From Hydnum rufescens UP504 (taxonomy: Eukaryota; Basidiomycota; Agaricomycetes; Cantharellales; Hydnaceae): 64,000 bases of DNA. Both the position numbers and the translations under genes were made by a program. The stretch lies in assembly GCA_014904985.1 (NCBI GenBank), contig MU128964.1:10582-74581 (forward strand). The letters are read 5' to 3'. The notes beneath the pieces were generated by a model. The model did not search any database and had not been told where the DNA came from. It saw only the letters and a list, made by a program, of their open reading frames with translations. Positions 1 to 11,630 of this stretch are shown one piece after another. The number at the start of each line of letters is the position of its first letter. Positions within the stretch are counted from its first letter, which is position 1.

Positions 1-143
1 CATTTTGGCCAATTCTGGGCCAGGAGGTGAAATCATAAAAATGGCCATTTCGGCCGGAATAGTGATGGGACCTACTTAGGTACCATTATCTGCCCCAGAA
101 GTGGTACCTAACTAGGTAGGCTTAGATGACTGACCAAGGTGAT
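1..143. repeat. End of a GGTCAG-type inverted-repeat element
   Basis: The stretch around 50-143 closely matches the right end of the large palindromic element at 53075-56684. Shared blocks are GGAATAGTGATGGGACC, ATTATCTGCCCC, GAAGTGGT and TAGGCTTAGATGACTGACCAAGGTG. Only this end is inside the window. The body would lie to the left, so its content is unknown. The neighbouring gene starts directly after it. Confidence 0.7.
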
Positions 144-252
144 CCAGACAAGGTCTGGCGTTCTGCAGATAAGGTCCTGAATTTTGTCCGTCATGATCCA
201 GACGAGGCCCTGAGTTCTCCACATGAGATTCCAAGTTTTGTCTGTCACAATC
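141..252. repeat. Two tandem imperfect 54-58 bp copies
   Basis: Two adjacent copies start at 141 and 195, both with GATCCAGAC and both ending in TTTTGTCYGTCA. They abut the element end at 1-143 and may be the tail of the minus-strand gene or a local duplication. No function is suggested. Confidence 0.5.
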
Positions 253-279
253 CTCTTGAGTAGGTGCATGGTTCAGATT

Positions 280-1534
280 TCATGGGTTTGGTGACAGCGG
301 GGGATGTGCACGAGTTGGTTGATCACTGTCTGCTGAGACAGGATATTTTTCACTGCCGAGTGAATCACCAGTTGTCGAGGGACCAGGATATGAGGATGGG
401 CCAAGTGAGGAATTGCCATGAGAGGCAGCATTTTGCGATGTGTCAGGAGGGCACAGGTTGTGAGTGGGTTGTTCATTCGGTGCACTAACCCAGAGAGAAG
501 GGCCATGCAGTCCCCAATGGCTAGAATTTCCCATGGATGGGTCCGTAGTAGTGATTGTGACATTGTTGGCATGGGTAGGGGGACGGGATGAATCATAGGA
601 GTCGACAGTGAATGTTGGCAAGAGAGGATTGACACAATCCACCTCATCTGGAAGGGAAAGTGCCAGTAGGTCTGTGGAATGCCCAGATGGGACTCGAACT
701 GATGTGATAGCAGCCCTTTGTGACGTTTTATGGACCTTGGAGGAAACCTTTTCAGCATCAAGTTTATTCAAGGTGCAAACAAGCTGTTTGCACCTCATTT
801 CCTCGGCAGTTGCCCAGGCATGCCCAGAGGCCTTCTGAGGTATGGGCACATTTCCCTGTGCAGGGGTACGGCTATGCGTAGAGACATGAGAATGGGAGGG
901 TGGTCGTGAGGGCTCAGAACATCGAAGGAAATGATGTTCCCAATTGTCAATTTCATCTGCCCTTATATGTGTTCTCTCCTCAGTGTCTACAACGAGGCTA
1001 ATAGAGCCATTGTTTCTGCGGCTTTTGTTGTATAGCTCATCTAAAGGATGAAAAGTCAGAGAAAGTATTGCAAAAGAGACCCATGCTTACCATCTGTCCA
1101 CTTCACAAGCTTGAAATTCTGCCTATTTTTTAATATCCAAATGAAAGATATTAAGTTCTGTGTGGCTTCGGACCCCATGGCACTCCACTTCACACCACTA
1201 TGCCTGTGGGGGAATTGCTGGAATGAAGGCCATCCAACCAGCTGAACACCGCATTCAAGGCATGCTTGCCCCATACCCACAAAAATATGCTTGAACAGCA
1301 CAAAACTGTCTGGGACTGGGCGGGTTTGTGGATCAGTTAGTGATTAGTTAAAAAAGAACAGAAAAGTAAGCATGGGAAGGACTCATGAAGAGAGCATAAG
1401 AAGTCAACAAATACTTTTTTTCCTTGGTTGCGTATGGCAGCGTTGGACCTGCACAATTTATTGCATGCCTCTTCAGACCACAGATCCATGTCTGGATGAC
1501 TACTTTTGTGTGTTTCAGAACTGAAATGACGCAA
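280..1534 (-). CDS. Possible downstream exons of the decayed gene at 1541-3642
   Basis: Three minus-strand open stretches (1534-1337, 1301-1056 and 849-280) have protein-like composition and could be 3' exons of the gene just upstream. The last is rich in Ser, Thr and Pro and looks like a disordered tail. The first contains a hydrophilic segment with DMDLWSEEAC. I could not assign every splice site or a continuous frame, so these may be decayed remains rather than working exons. No domain is recognised. Confidence 0.3.
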
Positions 1535-1540
1535 AAAATG

Positions 1541-3642
1541 TCAGATGTTGAGTATAAATGGACTAAGGAATTGGGGGCCTACTATACTCGAACAATAATG
1601 TTGGAGAAATGACGTGCCATGTCTTGGTGCATATCCTGGAATGCTTTCCCAACCGCTGGCATCCCAAAAAATGAATTCTGAGTAACAGCACAACCATTGC
1701 TGGGTCTCTGCACAGAACATAGCCTGCCATGACAACATTAAGTTTCTCCAAGGCTCATGCCTATAAATAGTGAGTCAATAGGATACATGAGGCTTGAGCA
1801 TATCATACTCACCTGGCGAGAGAGCTGGTTACCAATGCAATCCATAACTTTAGCACACCCCCCATTCAACACCTTGGTTAGGTCTTTAGATGCTTCATCA
1901 TCCATGCAACACTGGATCATATCATCTTTGAACTTTTTAAGCCCTTCATTATCAAGTGAAGCTCTATGGGCATTGTATCCTGGTGCCACAATGTCATGTG
2001 TCCACACCTGCAGACCTACCAAAAAAACATGAGGAGAGGGATATATGATAAGAGTATTTAGCTTACTTTGGTCACATGGTTTCTTATTCGTGTCCTTAAA
2101 TGTCTTCTGGAATCCTGTCCAGGCAGATGGGGCTCTCTTGTCCTTGAAGAGCATACCGAGAGCGAGCCAGATTTGGGAGATAGGGTCGTTCATACGGGTG
2201 GCCATATCCTCCACCTGATGGTCCAGATCATCCACAAGGTCCAGGATTTCATCCTCCTCAAGTTGGGTTAATCGTTGGCCAGGTGTGGACTTGGCCGCAC
2301 TGCCATTGATCTCACCACTGTCATCCTGGCCAGTGTCGATTCCACCATCATCGCTTCCATTGTTGTCAATTCCATTGTTGTCAATTCCATTGTCATCAAT
2401 TCCACTGTTGTCGATTCCACCACCATCAATTCTGCCATCATCAATTCTGCCATCATCAATTCCACCGTTGGCGATTCCACCATCATCAATTCTACCATCA
2501 GCGATTCCACCATCAGTGATTCCACCATCAGTGATTCCACCATCAGTGATTCCACCATCAGTGATTCCACCATCAGCGATTCCACCATCAGCGATTCCAC
2601 TGTCAGTGATTCCACTGTCGTTGATTCCACTGTTACCAATCCCCCTGCTGTCAATTCCACCATTGTCGATTCCACTGCTGTCGATTCCACCAGCATTAAT
2701 TCCACCATTGCCATCATAGTGATCATCATCAATGAATAGTTTGCTTTTGATCACCTGATGCTTGGTTTTGAGAGGTCGCTGACTCTGCAATCCCCGATTG
2801 TTGTTCTCACCAGTAGCATTGCCTGTACCATCACAGTGATTGCCAATTACAGCTGAATTGGGGGCAGTGGGAGACTTTTTTTTACATTTCACAGGTGGAG
2901 AGGGTTTGTTGAGTTCCAGGAAATGGTCTTCGTCAATTTCGTCCTCGGAGACATTTGTCAGATCAAACATGTCTTCCATATCTGGATCTAGATCACTCTT
3001 GATAATTTCATTGCCCTTATTGACAGCAAATAGATGTCTGTTCACCCCCTGAGTGAGTTGAACCAGGGGAGGTGTGTGGTAAAACTTCAATTGTAGGGGT
3101 TGGAGGGTGTTAGAGTCGGTATTGTGGGTGGAGACTGAGGTGGCAGGCAGGTTATGTTGAGTCTCACTCTTGTGGATGCTGGAGCTCTCCTGTGAAAATA
3201 TGTTAAAAAAATGAATAGTAAAGTGCAGGAAATACATACATATTCCTTATTGAACAAAGTGTAGGAAGTTTGGGCCATGGAAATAAGGTTTTCAACCCAC
3301 TGGAGCATTGGACCATCGCTGGGGACACTGGTGAAGACTCTTGAAGTCATCTGCAATTGTGATGGTGTGTTTTCTGCAGCCCCATAAGACCAAGCCATCC
3401 ATCTCCATTGCAATTTGAATAGGGGATAGTTGTCCTTTCATTGGGGGAGCAGAGCAAATTTTGAACACCTCAAGGTGCCTCTCTTGCATTGTGTTCCAAA
3501 TGCTGGCACAAGTCCCAAATATATTAGCGAGAGAATCGTGGTAAAATGCTTGAACATCATCATCATCTAGGTCATCTTCAAAAGGCTGTCCAAATGTGAA
3601 GTCGTATTCCGAAGCTTCTGGAAGCTGCCTTGGAAGGTTCAC
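1541..3642 (-). CDS. Hypothetical protein with Gly-Gly-Ile pentapeptide repeats
   Basis: No known domain is recognised. Minus-strand exons can be placed from clear introns: 3190-3239 (GTATGT...CAG), 2016-2066 (GTAAGC...TAG) and probably 1724-1812 (GTGAGT...CAG). The N-terminal part is acidic (EDDLDDDDVQAF). The middle holds about 24 five-residue units of the type GGITD/GGIDD. The C-terminal part is helical with QVEDMATRMNDPISQIW and a SAWTGFQKTF motif. Between 3300 and 3410 the frame changes without an intron, so the gene is probably broken. The WxxFQ-type segment loosely resembles one in the gene at 23.6-30.9 kb (WNTYLNLL), suggesting a lineage-specific family often found among transposons. 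An upstream exon may lie near 3680-3800. Confidence 0.55.
2338..2715. repeat. 15-bp coding minisatellite
   Basis: About 24 tandem units of the type GATTCCACCATCAGT run through this stretch. Four to six units near 2515-2590 are almost identical, and the flanking units have diverged. The period is a multiple of three, so the minus-strand reading frame stays open and encodes pentapeptides (GGITD type). The opposite strand is open too, which is a by-product of the repeat. Confidence 0.9.
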
Positions 3643-4412
3643 AAGGAGTTGGCAGAGGAGTGTAATTCATGGATTTCTGGAAGGGGAAATTAGTGTATTT
3701 GGAAGTTCTTCATAAGGTGGAAGGACAGATGATGCATGTGGCAAGGGGCAGCTCTCCGATCCAATTTCATGATCCACGAACATGGTCTCCCCCTCTACAC
3801 GAGTAGTGGCTGGTTCCATCTGTATTCAAAGAGTGAGACTCATATACATGATCATCAAGGATTCTGCCCCACACCTCATTTGTGGCAGCAACATCATTCT
3901 GTCATTCCAGGATCCTTGCCAATGCTTTTTTGGGGCTAAGTGAATTCTTGCAGCAACACTTCATGGGGACAGGCACCTCTTCTTTGGTATCATCCATTTT
4001 CTTAGAACTCTTTGAGTATGTTAGCTGCAGCAATTGGATCATGTTAGAAGGCTGACCTCAGGCTCCTTCCACTTAGCTGCTCTTTTTCATGGGGCAGGTT
4101 TACTGCTCTGTTCTTGCTTGTTAGAGGCTGCTGCTACATGGAGGGCAGTGGCATCTGAATTCATAGTGACAGTATGATTCCTTCTAGCTGCCTCGTGAAT
4201 TGGTTGTTGCTGCTGAATGAAATTAGCAGTTAGATTGTGTCACCGGTGTAAGGCAAAAAACAAACATTGAAGAGGGTGAAGAACTCGGCATCCTCTTGGT
4301 TTGCCTTCAGAGGCCAGTCAGTATGATCATAGTGCCTTGAAAAACACGAAATTGTTCGCACCATGCAGGGGGTTTCTCTGGCAAGCCATGGTCAAGCGAG
4401 GGGATGGGAGGG
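3643..4412. other. No clear gene; possible upstream exon and hAT target flank
   Basis: On the minus strand roughly 3680-3800 reads as a short protein-like stretch (PHASSVLPPYEELP) that could be an upstream exon of the gene at 1541-3642. The remainder to 4412 shows no convincing coding sequence. It ends in a G-rich run directly at the hAT insertion site. Confidence 0.3.
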
Positions 4413-4420
4413 GGGCAAGT
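4413..4420. repeat. Left 8-bp target site duplication of the hAT element
   Basis: GGGCAAGT lies immediately before the element terminus TAGTGTTGCCA and is repeated exactly at 9509-9516. Eight base pairs is the hallmark length for hAT transposition. Confidence 0.95.
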
Positions 4421-4575
4421 TAGTGTTGCCAAGGACTTGGCTTGAAGTCGGCTCAAGTCCAAAGCCAGTCTCTTCTAAGCCAAGTCAAGTCAAGTCCTTT
4501 GATTACTAATCAAAGGACTTGACTTGACTTTGGGCGACTTGGCTTTGGCTTGAAGTCGGCTCAAGTCCTAAGTTT
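4421..4575. repeat. Left subterminal AAGTC repeats of the hAT element
   Basis: Many copies of AAGTC, CAAGTC and GACTTG occur in both orientations, including a near-perfect palindrome centred at about 4510 (AGTCCTTTGATT, then AATCAAAGGACT). Such short subterminal repeats are typical transposase binding sites in hAT elements. The matching cluster is at 9366-9508. Confidence 0.8.
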
Positions 4576-6425
4576 AATAGCCACATGTTATTTAGGTACC
4601 ATATGTAGTGGACATGTTTTCTAGAGTAGAGAAAGGTGCTAGGGAGCTCTCCAGATGTAGTCTGCAGTAGTAAATCAAATCATAAAAAATGAATATAATC
4701 TGAACTCTGTTTTTCCTCATATCATGTCAAAGCAGGCAAGTGATGAGTGTCCCCCTGATGCACGGAAACACTCAAAACTGCATATTATAGATCCTCAATT
4801 ACTTTCTGGGACAGAAATGGGTGGCACCAGTGTGTCCGGGTGTATGATCATACCCACCATTCCCTCAAGTTTTGAGTCTGCTGACAACAACCAGGAAATG
4901 GCACCATCAGAACAGCCCAAAACCCCTGTGCCGACTCACTGGCGGACTGGGTCCACACTGCCTCGCATCATCCAAAATTCACCCACCATTCGTGCTCTGA
5001 AAAAGGTGGCAAAACAAGGCACTGCTAGGACAGCAGATATTACCCACTTTTTTACAAGGTACAGCATGTCCTCTGGAGGGCAGGGGGAGGCACAGTGCAA
5101 ATCTTGCAAGTATGTTGATTTCCCCATCAAAGAATGTATGCATGAGTAGTACTAATTGTACAGATCTCTCTATATGGGGTCAAATGGTGCAAAACCTGAT
5201 GATGGTTGCACTTGGGTTTACGGAAACTCAAGCACATCTACATTGCGCAATCACCTCGAAAAATACCATGCAGACGAATACCTTAATGCATGTACCACCC
5301 ATGGCTGGACTATTGCTATTGATTCTCTTTGTGCGACCTATGAGAAACAGAAAGAGCAAGAACTAGCCCACCAGCAAAATATCAAGGAGTCATTCACCTG
5401 GGATGGACTCCTTAAATGTCTAGTTCACTGGATTGCAGCGGATGACCAGGCGAGAGAACAAGGTGTTGCTAGGCGACATAATAACTGACTCTGGTTTTAT
5501 TGCTAGTCCTTAAATGTGATCAAGTGCCCAGAATTTCAAGACCTTCTGGTTTACTTGAATAATACACTCACAGACAAGAATATCCCACACTGAACAATGA
5601 TCCAAAACACAATTATCAAGATGTGGTGTGAAGAATTCAGGAAGCTGAAAAGCGAGATGGCTGTAAGATGTTGATTCCACGATATTACTGACCCCAATAA
5701 TGATACTTAACTACTTAAGGCTTTGATTGGAAAAATATCATTCACCACCAACATATGGTCTGATAGTTGCCTCTGTCCATTCTTAGCGATTACTGCCCAC
5801 TGGATACAACACCGGGATCATGCTTTGGTCCTCTGTGCCGATCTCATAGCATTCCACTACCTCCCCAGGAGCCATGATGGATGGTCAATCTGTGCTTCTG
5901 TCAAGCAAATGCTTGAGCATGCCAATGTCATAGATAAGGTGTGTCAAGAGCATGATATTGCCAAGACTTAACGAAACCATATCACTCTAGATTGGATGGT
6001 GGACCCTCGATAATGCATCAAACAATGATACATTCATGGCAGAACTTGAAAAAGTGTTGCATGCAAAGGGCATCTCATTCTCATCCACTGAAAATCGTAT
6101 TCAGCAAGTCATTTTCATTGGCTTCGGGGCTCTAAACTAATATCCTGAGCATTTCCAGATGCTTTGCTCATGTCATTAATATATCCATTCAGCACATCCT
6201 TTCCCTCTTGAAGACTGCACCTGAGGGTGACGTTATGGCTGTCAGCTGCAGTCTTGTCAGTGTGGTCCGATCATCTGGTGACCACTGTGTTGCCTTCCTG
6301 GATATCATATGCAAAAGCAATGCTATGCAGGAATTTATTCCCAGTGTGCCTGAACTGGAATTGCTTTGAGAAGTCGAGACAAGATGGGATTCTGCATACA
6401 GGATGTTAAAGAGATTGATACCCGC

Positions 6426-8072
6426 TGTGGAAGATAAAAACATCCAGTATCAGAAAACGCGAAATCACACCACTCCCAGCCTTTGGATGATCACATGACC
6501 AATTACGAAATTAATTACGGCTACGCACAGAAATCGAATTCGTTCTATAACTCCGTCAGTTTTGATCGGAGAGGTACGCCCATATAACGCTTAGAAAGCT
6601 ACGATTCACACCTTTTGAACGGTACCAAACACAGGTCGAACGGACCAAAAATGCACTCTCCAGGCCAGTTTTACTACCAAAATCCGGAATTTCCAGTAAA
6701 AAACGAATTTCTCCGTCAGTTCGCATTCAATCCTTTCGGAACAACCGCTCCTAGAAAGATATAAAAAATCCGCATCCGACGGTACCAAGCACGCGAAGAA
6801 CAGATCAAAACTGAACTCTACAGAGCGATATTACTATCAGAATCAACACCCATCAGTAAAAAACGAATTTCTCTGTCAGTTTACACCGGATCTTCTCGGA
6901 ACCACTGCGCCCAGAAAGCTGTGAAAAATCCGCATCTAATGATATCAAGAACGTCTATTACGGATGCAAACTGCTGTTTCTGCATCGAATCCCATCCCAT
7001 GCACTTGTCCCCATTATCAACCAACAACAAAACACCTTAACCACTGGACTATGCTCAAATTAATCTCCAAAACCCAGAGATATCCTTTCATTTCACCTCC
7101 AGAATGCTCCACATGGTCAGTGACCACATGCTCCAAGCATTCCACATGCTCAGCAAATTGGTGACATCACCCTCCTCATGATTCCTTTTGTTCTCTTTAT
7201 GAATGACATCACTATGACATCACCCCTCATGATTCCTTTTGTTCTCTTTATGAATGACTCAGCTATGACCGCATTATTACATCATCTTGTTATTTTTCTT
7301 TTGTTCTCACCTATGACTCACATATGACTCACCCATGGGGGAGTCATATTTCTTAAACACAGCCACCTTCAGAAAGGTATAAAAGCTGGTAGATTTCCTG
7401 TACCCCTACACAATCATCTCCTCTGGAAATCATTACTGTCAACCACTGTCAACTTTTCTGCTTGCCTCTAAAGAACAGTCTATCTATAAGCCATCTGGAG
7501 CTAAGTCATCTTCAAGGTTGTTGAGACAAAGCCACTGGTAGCCCTCTACACGAATCACTAAAGCCAAGGATAGTTGCAGGACCTAAGGTTAGAGTTGCTG
7601 GACATCCAAGGAAAAGTAAGCATAATGAAATACATATCAGGTTTTGAAGAAAGAAGAAAGAAACATACTAACAAGACTAACCAAGCACTGACCAGTCTAT
7701 AACCCACAGATATCCGCATTTTGACCAGGAGAACGTAAACAAGAATACACAAATATCAGTAAACAGACCAACACAACACGAACGATGTATAAGCCTTTCC
7801 ACAAGCATCCCAGATGTATAAGCCTTTCTATAAGCATCCCACATGACGTATAAGCCTTTCTACAAGCATCCTACACGATATATCATTGACTACAGCTAGT
7901 CCATATCCCATCCTATTCTCCACTGAACACCATACACGTCTTACAGAGTGTGATCAACCATTGAAGCGAACCAGCCCAACGAATAACAACAGAAATACAG
8001 TCTCCCATCCACACACTGGCTGAACCAGATTTTGATTTGACAGTCATCGGAGCTCCCAACCCTTCTTCTATA
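6426..8072 (+). mobile_element. Solo-LTR-like insertion, copy 1, 1647 bp
   Basis: This segment matches 48746-50338 over its whole length. Both copies begin TGTGGAAG, end CTTCTATA (imperfect inverted termini) and are flanked by CCGC. Here CCGC sits at 6422-6425 and 8073-8076. The hAT coding frame resumes directly after it, which shows it is an insertion. It has no long ORF. Three roughly 130-bp modules containing AAAAACGAATTTCTC and GTCAGTT lie at 6524-6960, followed by a TATA box at 7378. This organisation and the lack of coding sequence fit a solo LTR. The parent element is not in the window. Confidence 0.75.
7378..7385 (+). promoter_or_regulatory. TATA box of the solo-LTR-like element
   Basis: TATAAAAG is preceded by CTTCAGAAAGG and followed by GCTGG. 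The same block is present in copy 2 near 49728-49740. It supports reading the upstream 950 bp as U3 and the remainder as R/U5. Confidence 0.55.
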
Positions 8073-9365
8073 CCGCATGACCTGTAAGTCACTGGGGAGA
8101 TATATCCTACATATTATATTGATTTTGTTCACAGGCCATTGATGCAATGTCCGCAAAACATAAATACTGTGATCTCCAAAAGAACTTAAACAATGAGCAA
8201 TGGAAAATGGCAGAGAAAATAAGGGACATCTTAGAGGTAAGTCCATGCTCCTCGATGTGCGAGGTCCAAGATGACCATAATACGGCACCAGTTTCCACAT
8301 ATGGTTCAGCACTTAATGTCAGGCGAGAAAACACCAATCCTCAGTGGGGCTTTGCCTGCCTTTCAATCCCTCCAAGATTGCTGGGAGGAACATGCACACA
8401 AATATCCCGAAGTCCAAAGGTACATAGTGGGATAGTGGGAGGCATGGATTGGTTGAACAAGTACCACAATAAGGCTGGAAAAACTCGTGCTTATGTGATT
8501 GCCATGGGTGAGTTTCGCCTTCCATCTGTGACTTCCACTGACAATGACTTCAGTTCTTAATCCCAGCATCAAGTTATATTTCATCAACAAGAACTTCTCT
8601 CCAATGGAACAGGAGACTGTTGTCAAATGGATTAAGGATGAGGTTAGTCCATGGGTTACTGGCTTCATGTGATTCCCGAGTCTTGACTCCCAAGCCGTGT
8701 CCAGCTCAAGATGTATAGAGTGATCATTACCACGACACCTTCAACCACATCTAACAAAAAACTCTCCACATCTGCCCATATCAAACTTGGCCTTATTGAT
8801 TCCAATGACAATTTTGGTGAAGAAACCAGCATAGATGACGAGTACAACAATTATATGGTTCTATCATGTCATGCATATGCCAAGATCTCCATGCTCACTT
8901 TCTGGCAGGTTTGTCCTGAAATTTAACTTCAACTACTTTTTTTTACCTCTTGCCTGGATACTAGGAGCATGAACACGCATTTCCAACATGGTTCTGAATG
9001 GCAATGGATTACCTTCTGATTCAAGCCACTTCTGTCCCCTGCGAGCGCATATTCTCTTCAAGCTCAGAGACTATGACAAAAAGATGCAACTGCATCAAAC
9101 CAGAATTGATGGAGGCTCTCCAAATGCTAAAATTCATGCTCAAGAATGAGCGACTTCATTTCATGGAAAATTGGAAGACTCTGATTGGCAACATCATGAC
9201 CGACCCAGATGATGAGAACAACACACTCCAACACATATTGGGTGTCAAACCTACGGAGGTAGAAGAATTACTTGAGCATCTAATGGGGAAGAGGGTCCAC
9301 TTGATGAGGATCCAACAGAGAAAGACTAGAGCGACATTTTGTCATATCTCAGATATTATCTAATC

Positions 9366-9508
9366 AAAAATTGGCCTGAGTCGACTTCAAGTCCAAGCCA
9401 AGTCTTATTTTTGACTTGACTTCAGAGATAAGTCAAGTCAGACAGAAGTCGTGTGGAGTCACCCAAAGTCAAGTCCAAGTCATGCTAAGCCAAGTCATGG
9501 CAACACTA
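9366..9508. repeat. Right subterminal AAGTC repeats of the hAT element
   Basis: A cluster of CAAGTC, AAGTC and GACTTG motifs mirrors 4421-4575 and runs into the terminal inverted repeat ending CAACACTA at 9508. Confidence 0.8.
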
Positions 9509-9516
9509 GGGCAAGT
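9509..9516. repeat. Right 8-bp target site duplication of the hAT element
   Basis: GGGCAAGT is identical to 4413-4420 and directly abuts the terminus CAACACTA. Confidence 0.95.
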
Positions 9517-9552
9517 CCTTCCTGAGCTACTACACAAGGAAGTAAACGAACA

Positions 9553-9936
9553 ATGGAACTCACTGTGTTCGATTGGAAAAATCCATACAAAAGCCAGAGA
9601 CAGGTGAACATAAACATCCAAATCATGTCTGAAGCAGATCAGGGGTCAGTGGCTTGGATTGAGACAAATGGGGCAATTTGGGGGAAACAATTCCAGGGCA
9701 CTGAAAATAATGCAGAGCTCAGTATAGCACAGAATATGTTCAATCAATATATACCATTGTGCACTCCACCCATAACCCGTGCACTGTTCGAGGATAGATT
9801 GTCGGCATCAGGGGAAAATCAGGTGGGGTTGGTTATATGCAGCTACTTCCTGGCCATAGCAAATTATATTATTTCAGATCCTATTTGCATGGAAGGGAGT
9901 GTTGCAACACTGTGCAATTCTTTAGCTTGTCATTGA
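9553..9936 (+). CDS. Short hypothetical ORF next to the hAT insertion
   Basis: An open frame of 127 codons with ordinary composition (SEADQGSVAWIETNGAIWGK) is visible. No domain is recognised. It may be the remaining part of a gene into which the hAT element inserted, since no matching upstream half is obvious before 4412. Confidence that it is a real gene is low. Confidence 0.25.
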   Translation: MELTVFDWKNPYKSQRQVNINIQIMSEADQGSVAWIETNGAIWGKQFQGTENNAELSIAQNMFNQYIPLCTPPITRALFEDRLSASGENQVGLVICSYFLAIANYIISDPICMEGSVATLCNSLACH

Positions 9937-10104
9937 TTCAGACTATAGGTTATTTCAGCTACTGCCAAAGTCAGTCAGATCAGTGCATTAACATGCATTA
10001 ATGTGGTGCAACTCAATGTCTGCCAAGGTGGGGTTTTAGACTCAGATTTATTAAGAGTATGTATGGGCCATGTAGTGCATACAGGCTGCAGGAGTTGAAT
10101 CAAT

Positions 10105-11140
10105 CCAATGACCGCCAAATGAATATAATCACTCAATGCCGGGAGTGGCCAAGCCCAGAAAGCGCCCAACTGCAGGTGACAAACCCACAACACAGAAAGA
10201 TATATGAGAAAATAACAAGATAAATCATCATTATGTGGTTAACAATGGATATCCATGAGAAAATATCAATGAATAAAGAGGAGATGAGTCCGATATGAAG
10301 CATTTACATCCCCATCGAGGGCTTTGGGGCACATCTGACATTGCCCGGAGGCTTTTTTTCTTGCAATTAGTTTTTATATGATACACCTCACTCTTTTGAA
10401 CTGTTCTGCCACCCTAAGAAGGTCACCAGGACCAGTTAAGACCAAAATTCCTCATTTGGTCATGTATATTTGCTGTCCTGTGGGGTTTGGATCACCATGG
10501 ATATGCAAGATACTGTGTGCTGAGATATATGGATACCATGTGTACAGTTTTATTATTTTTTCATAATTTTCTGAGAATAAAAATCTGAGAATTACTTCAG
10601 CAGACCAGAGTGAGTTTTGAATACAAGTGATGTTTGGTTGCCTCAAGTCTCAAAATTGTGACACAACATTTTTTTGCTTGGAAAATTATGGAAAAATTAT
10701 AAAACTGTAGGCATGGTATATATATATATCAGAACAGAATGCCTTGTGTACTCATAGTGATCCAAACCCACAGGATGGCAAATATACTTAACTAAATAAG
10801 GAAATTTTGGTCTTAAGTAGTCCTAGTGACCCAAAGGAGTGAGGTGTATCATATAAAAATTAATAGCTAGAGAGAAAGCCTCTAGGAGATGTCAGATGTG
10901 CCCGTAAGTCCTTGCGGGGGATGCAAATGCTTCATATTGGGCTCATCTCTTCTTTATTCATTGATTTTTTCTCAAATATATCTATTATTAGCCACATACG
11001 AATGATATATCTTGTTATTTTCTCATATATCTTTCTGTGTCATGGGTTTGTCACTAGCAGTTGGGTGCTTTTCATTGCTTTCCTGGGCTCAGCTAACTCT
11101 GGTGTTGAGTCATTACATCTCATAGGAACGTTTCATCCCC
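10105..11140. repeat. Long imperfect inverted repeat (foldback) of about 1 kb
   Basis: The arms at about 10105-10580 and 10640-11140 are reverse complements with scattered mismatches. Landmark pairs are GCCCAACTGC (10166) with GCAGTTGGGT (11059), AGATATATGAGAAAATAACAAG (10197) with its inverse near 11010-11033, TATATGATACACCTCACT (10374) with its inverse near 10840, and TTAAGACCAAAATT (10436) with its inverse near 10803. The loop is 60-90 bp. No transposase is encoded. It could be a foldback or MITE-type element, or a source of hairpin RNA. Confidence 0.85.
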
Positions 11141-11630
11141 TAGCCCTTTTTGCATTGATATAATGCCCTGCCCTCATAGTTACCAGCATTATCTGCCTTA
11201 GTGTCCCAGTGGGACTGCCTTTGGCCAAGTCCGCCTACATGGTAAATCCATATTTCCCTCTCTCTCTCTCTCTCACTCACACAGTAGTTCCTTGTCTAGA
11301 TAAAAGGAGGAAGGCTCTAGTCAGCCCATGATGTCTTAAGGTGAGTATTTGATAGCATCCCTACATCTGTGGTTTTTCATTCATGTTATCTCTCCCCTCC
11401 CCCTACATTTTTTTCATGCACTGTGCATGCTGTGGACAACTCAAGGGGCCATGTGGCCATGACTGTTGTGCATGCTGAGCTGCCTAAATAGGTGAGAGCA
11501 GTGCCATCATTTTTTCTTTGGTCTTGCAGTGTATATCCTCACTCCCACTCATACCACAGGACCATTATTTGAGTTCAAAGGCACCATTCAAGGTGCAAAC
11601 CACTACATTACTAACAAGGTGGTATCTGTG
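11141..11630. other. No gene seen; short CT microsatellite
   Basis: Nothing convincing is coded here. A (CT)n tract lies at 11258-11280. The stretch is downstream of the GRF gene on the minus strand and may include its 3' untranslated region. Confidence 0.4.

Larger units (their letters stand above)
4724..9363 (+). pseudogene. hAT transposase with BED zinc finger, inactivated
   Basis: This would bind the element ends and cut and paste it. The N-terminal BED finger is visible as CKSC, then LRNHLEKYH, joined across an intron at 5110-5163 (GTATGT...ACAG). A second intron is 5663-5719. Core hAT segments follow: FTTNIWSD, LDNASNNDTFM, RCFAHVINI-like and TRWDS. After the nested insertion come AIDAMSAKHKYCDL and the C-terminal dimerisation region with ATSVPCERIFSSSSET and LMEALQMLKF. 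In-frame TGA stops at 5591-5593 and 6367-6369 lie inside conserved blocks with the frame open on both sides. There are further stops near 5970-6140. The start is the ATG at 4724, about 300 bp inside the element. Confidence 0.85.
4421..9508 (+). mobile_element. hAT DNA transposon, 5088 bp, with nested insertion
   Basis: The left terminus begins TAGTGTTGCCAAGGACTTGG, and the right terminus ends with the inverse of TAGTGTTGCCATGACTTGG, giving imperfect terminal inverted repeats of about 20 bp. Perfect 8-bp duplications (GGGCAAGT) flank both ends. Inside is a plus-strand BED-finger hAT transposase, interrupted at 6426-8072 by a solo-LTR-like insertion. Without that insertion the element is about 3.44 kb, a normal size for an autonomous hAT. 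The transposase has several in-frame stops, so the copy is not autonomous now. Confidence 0.95.

Noticed and set aside
2275..2739. Plus-strand ORFs across the 15-bp minisatellite
   Set aside because: A period of 15 leaves most frames open. The minus-strand frame continues through introns into protein-like exons and the plus-strand one does not.
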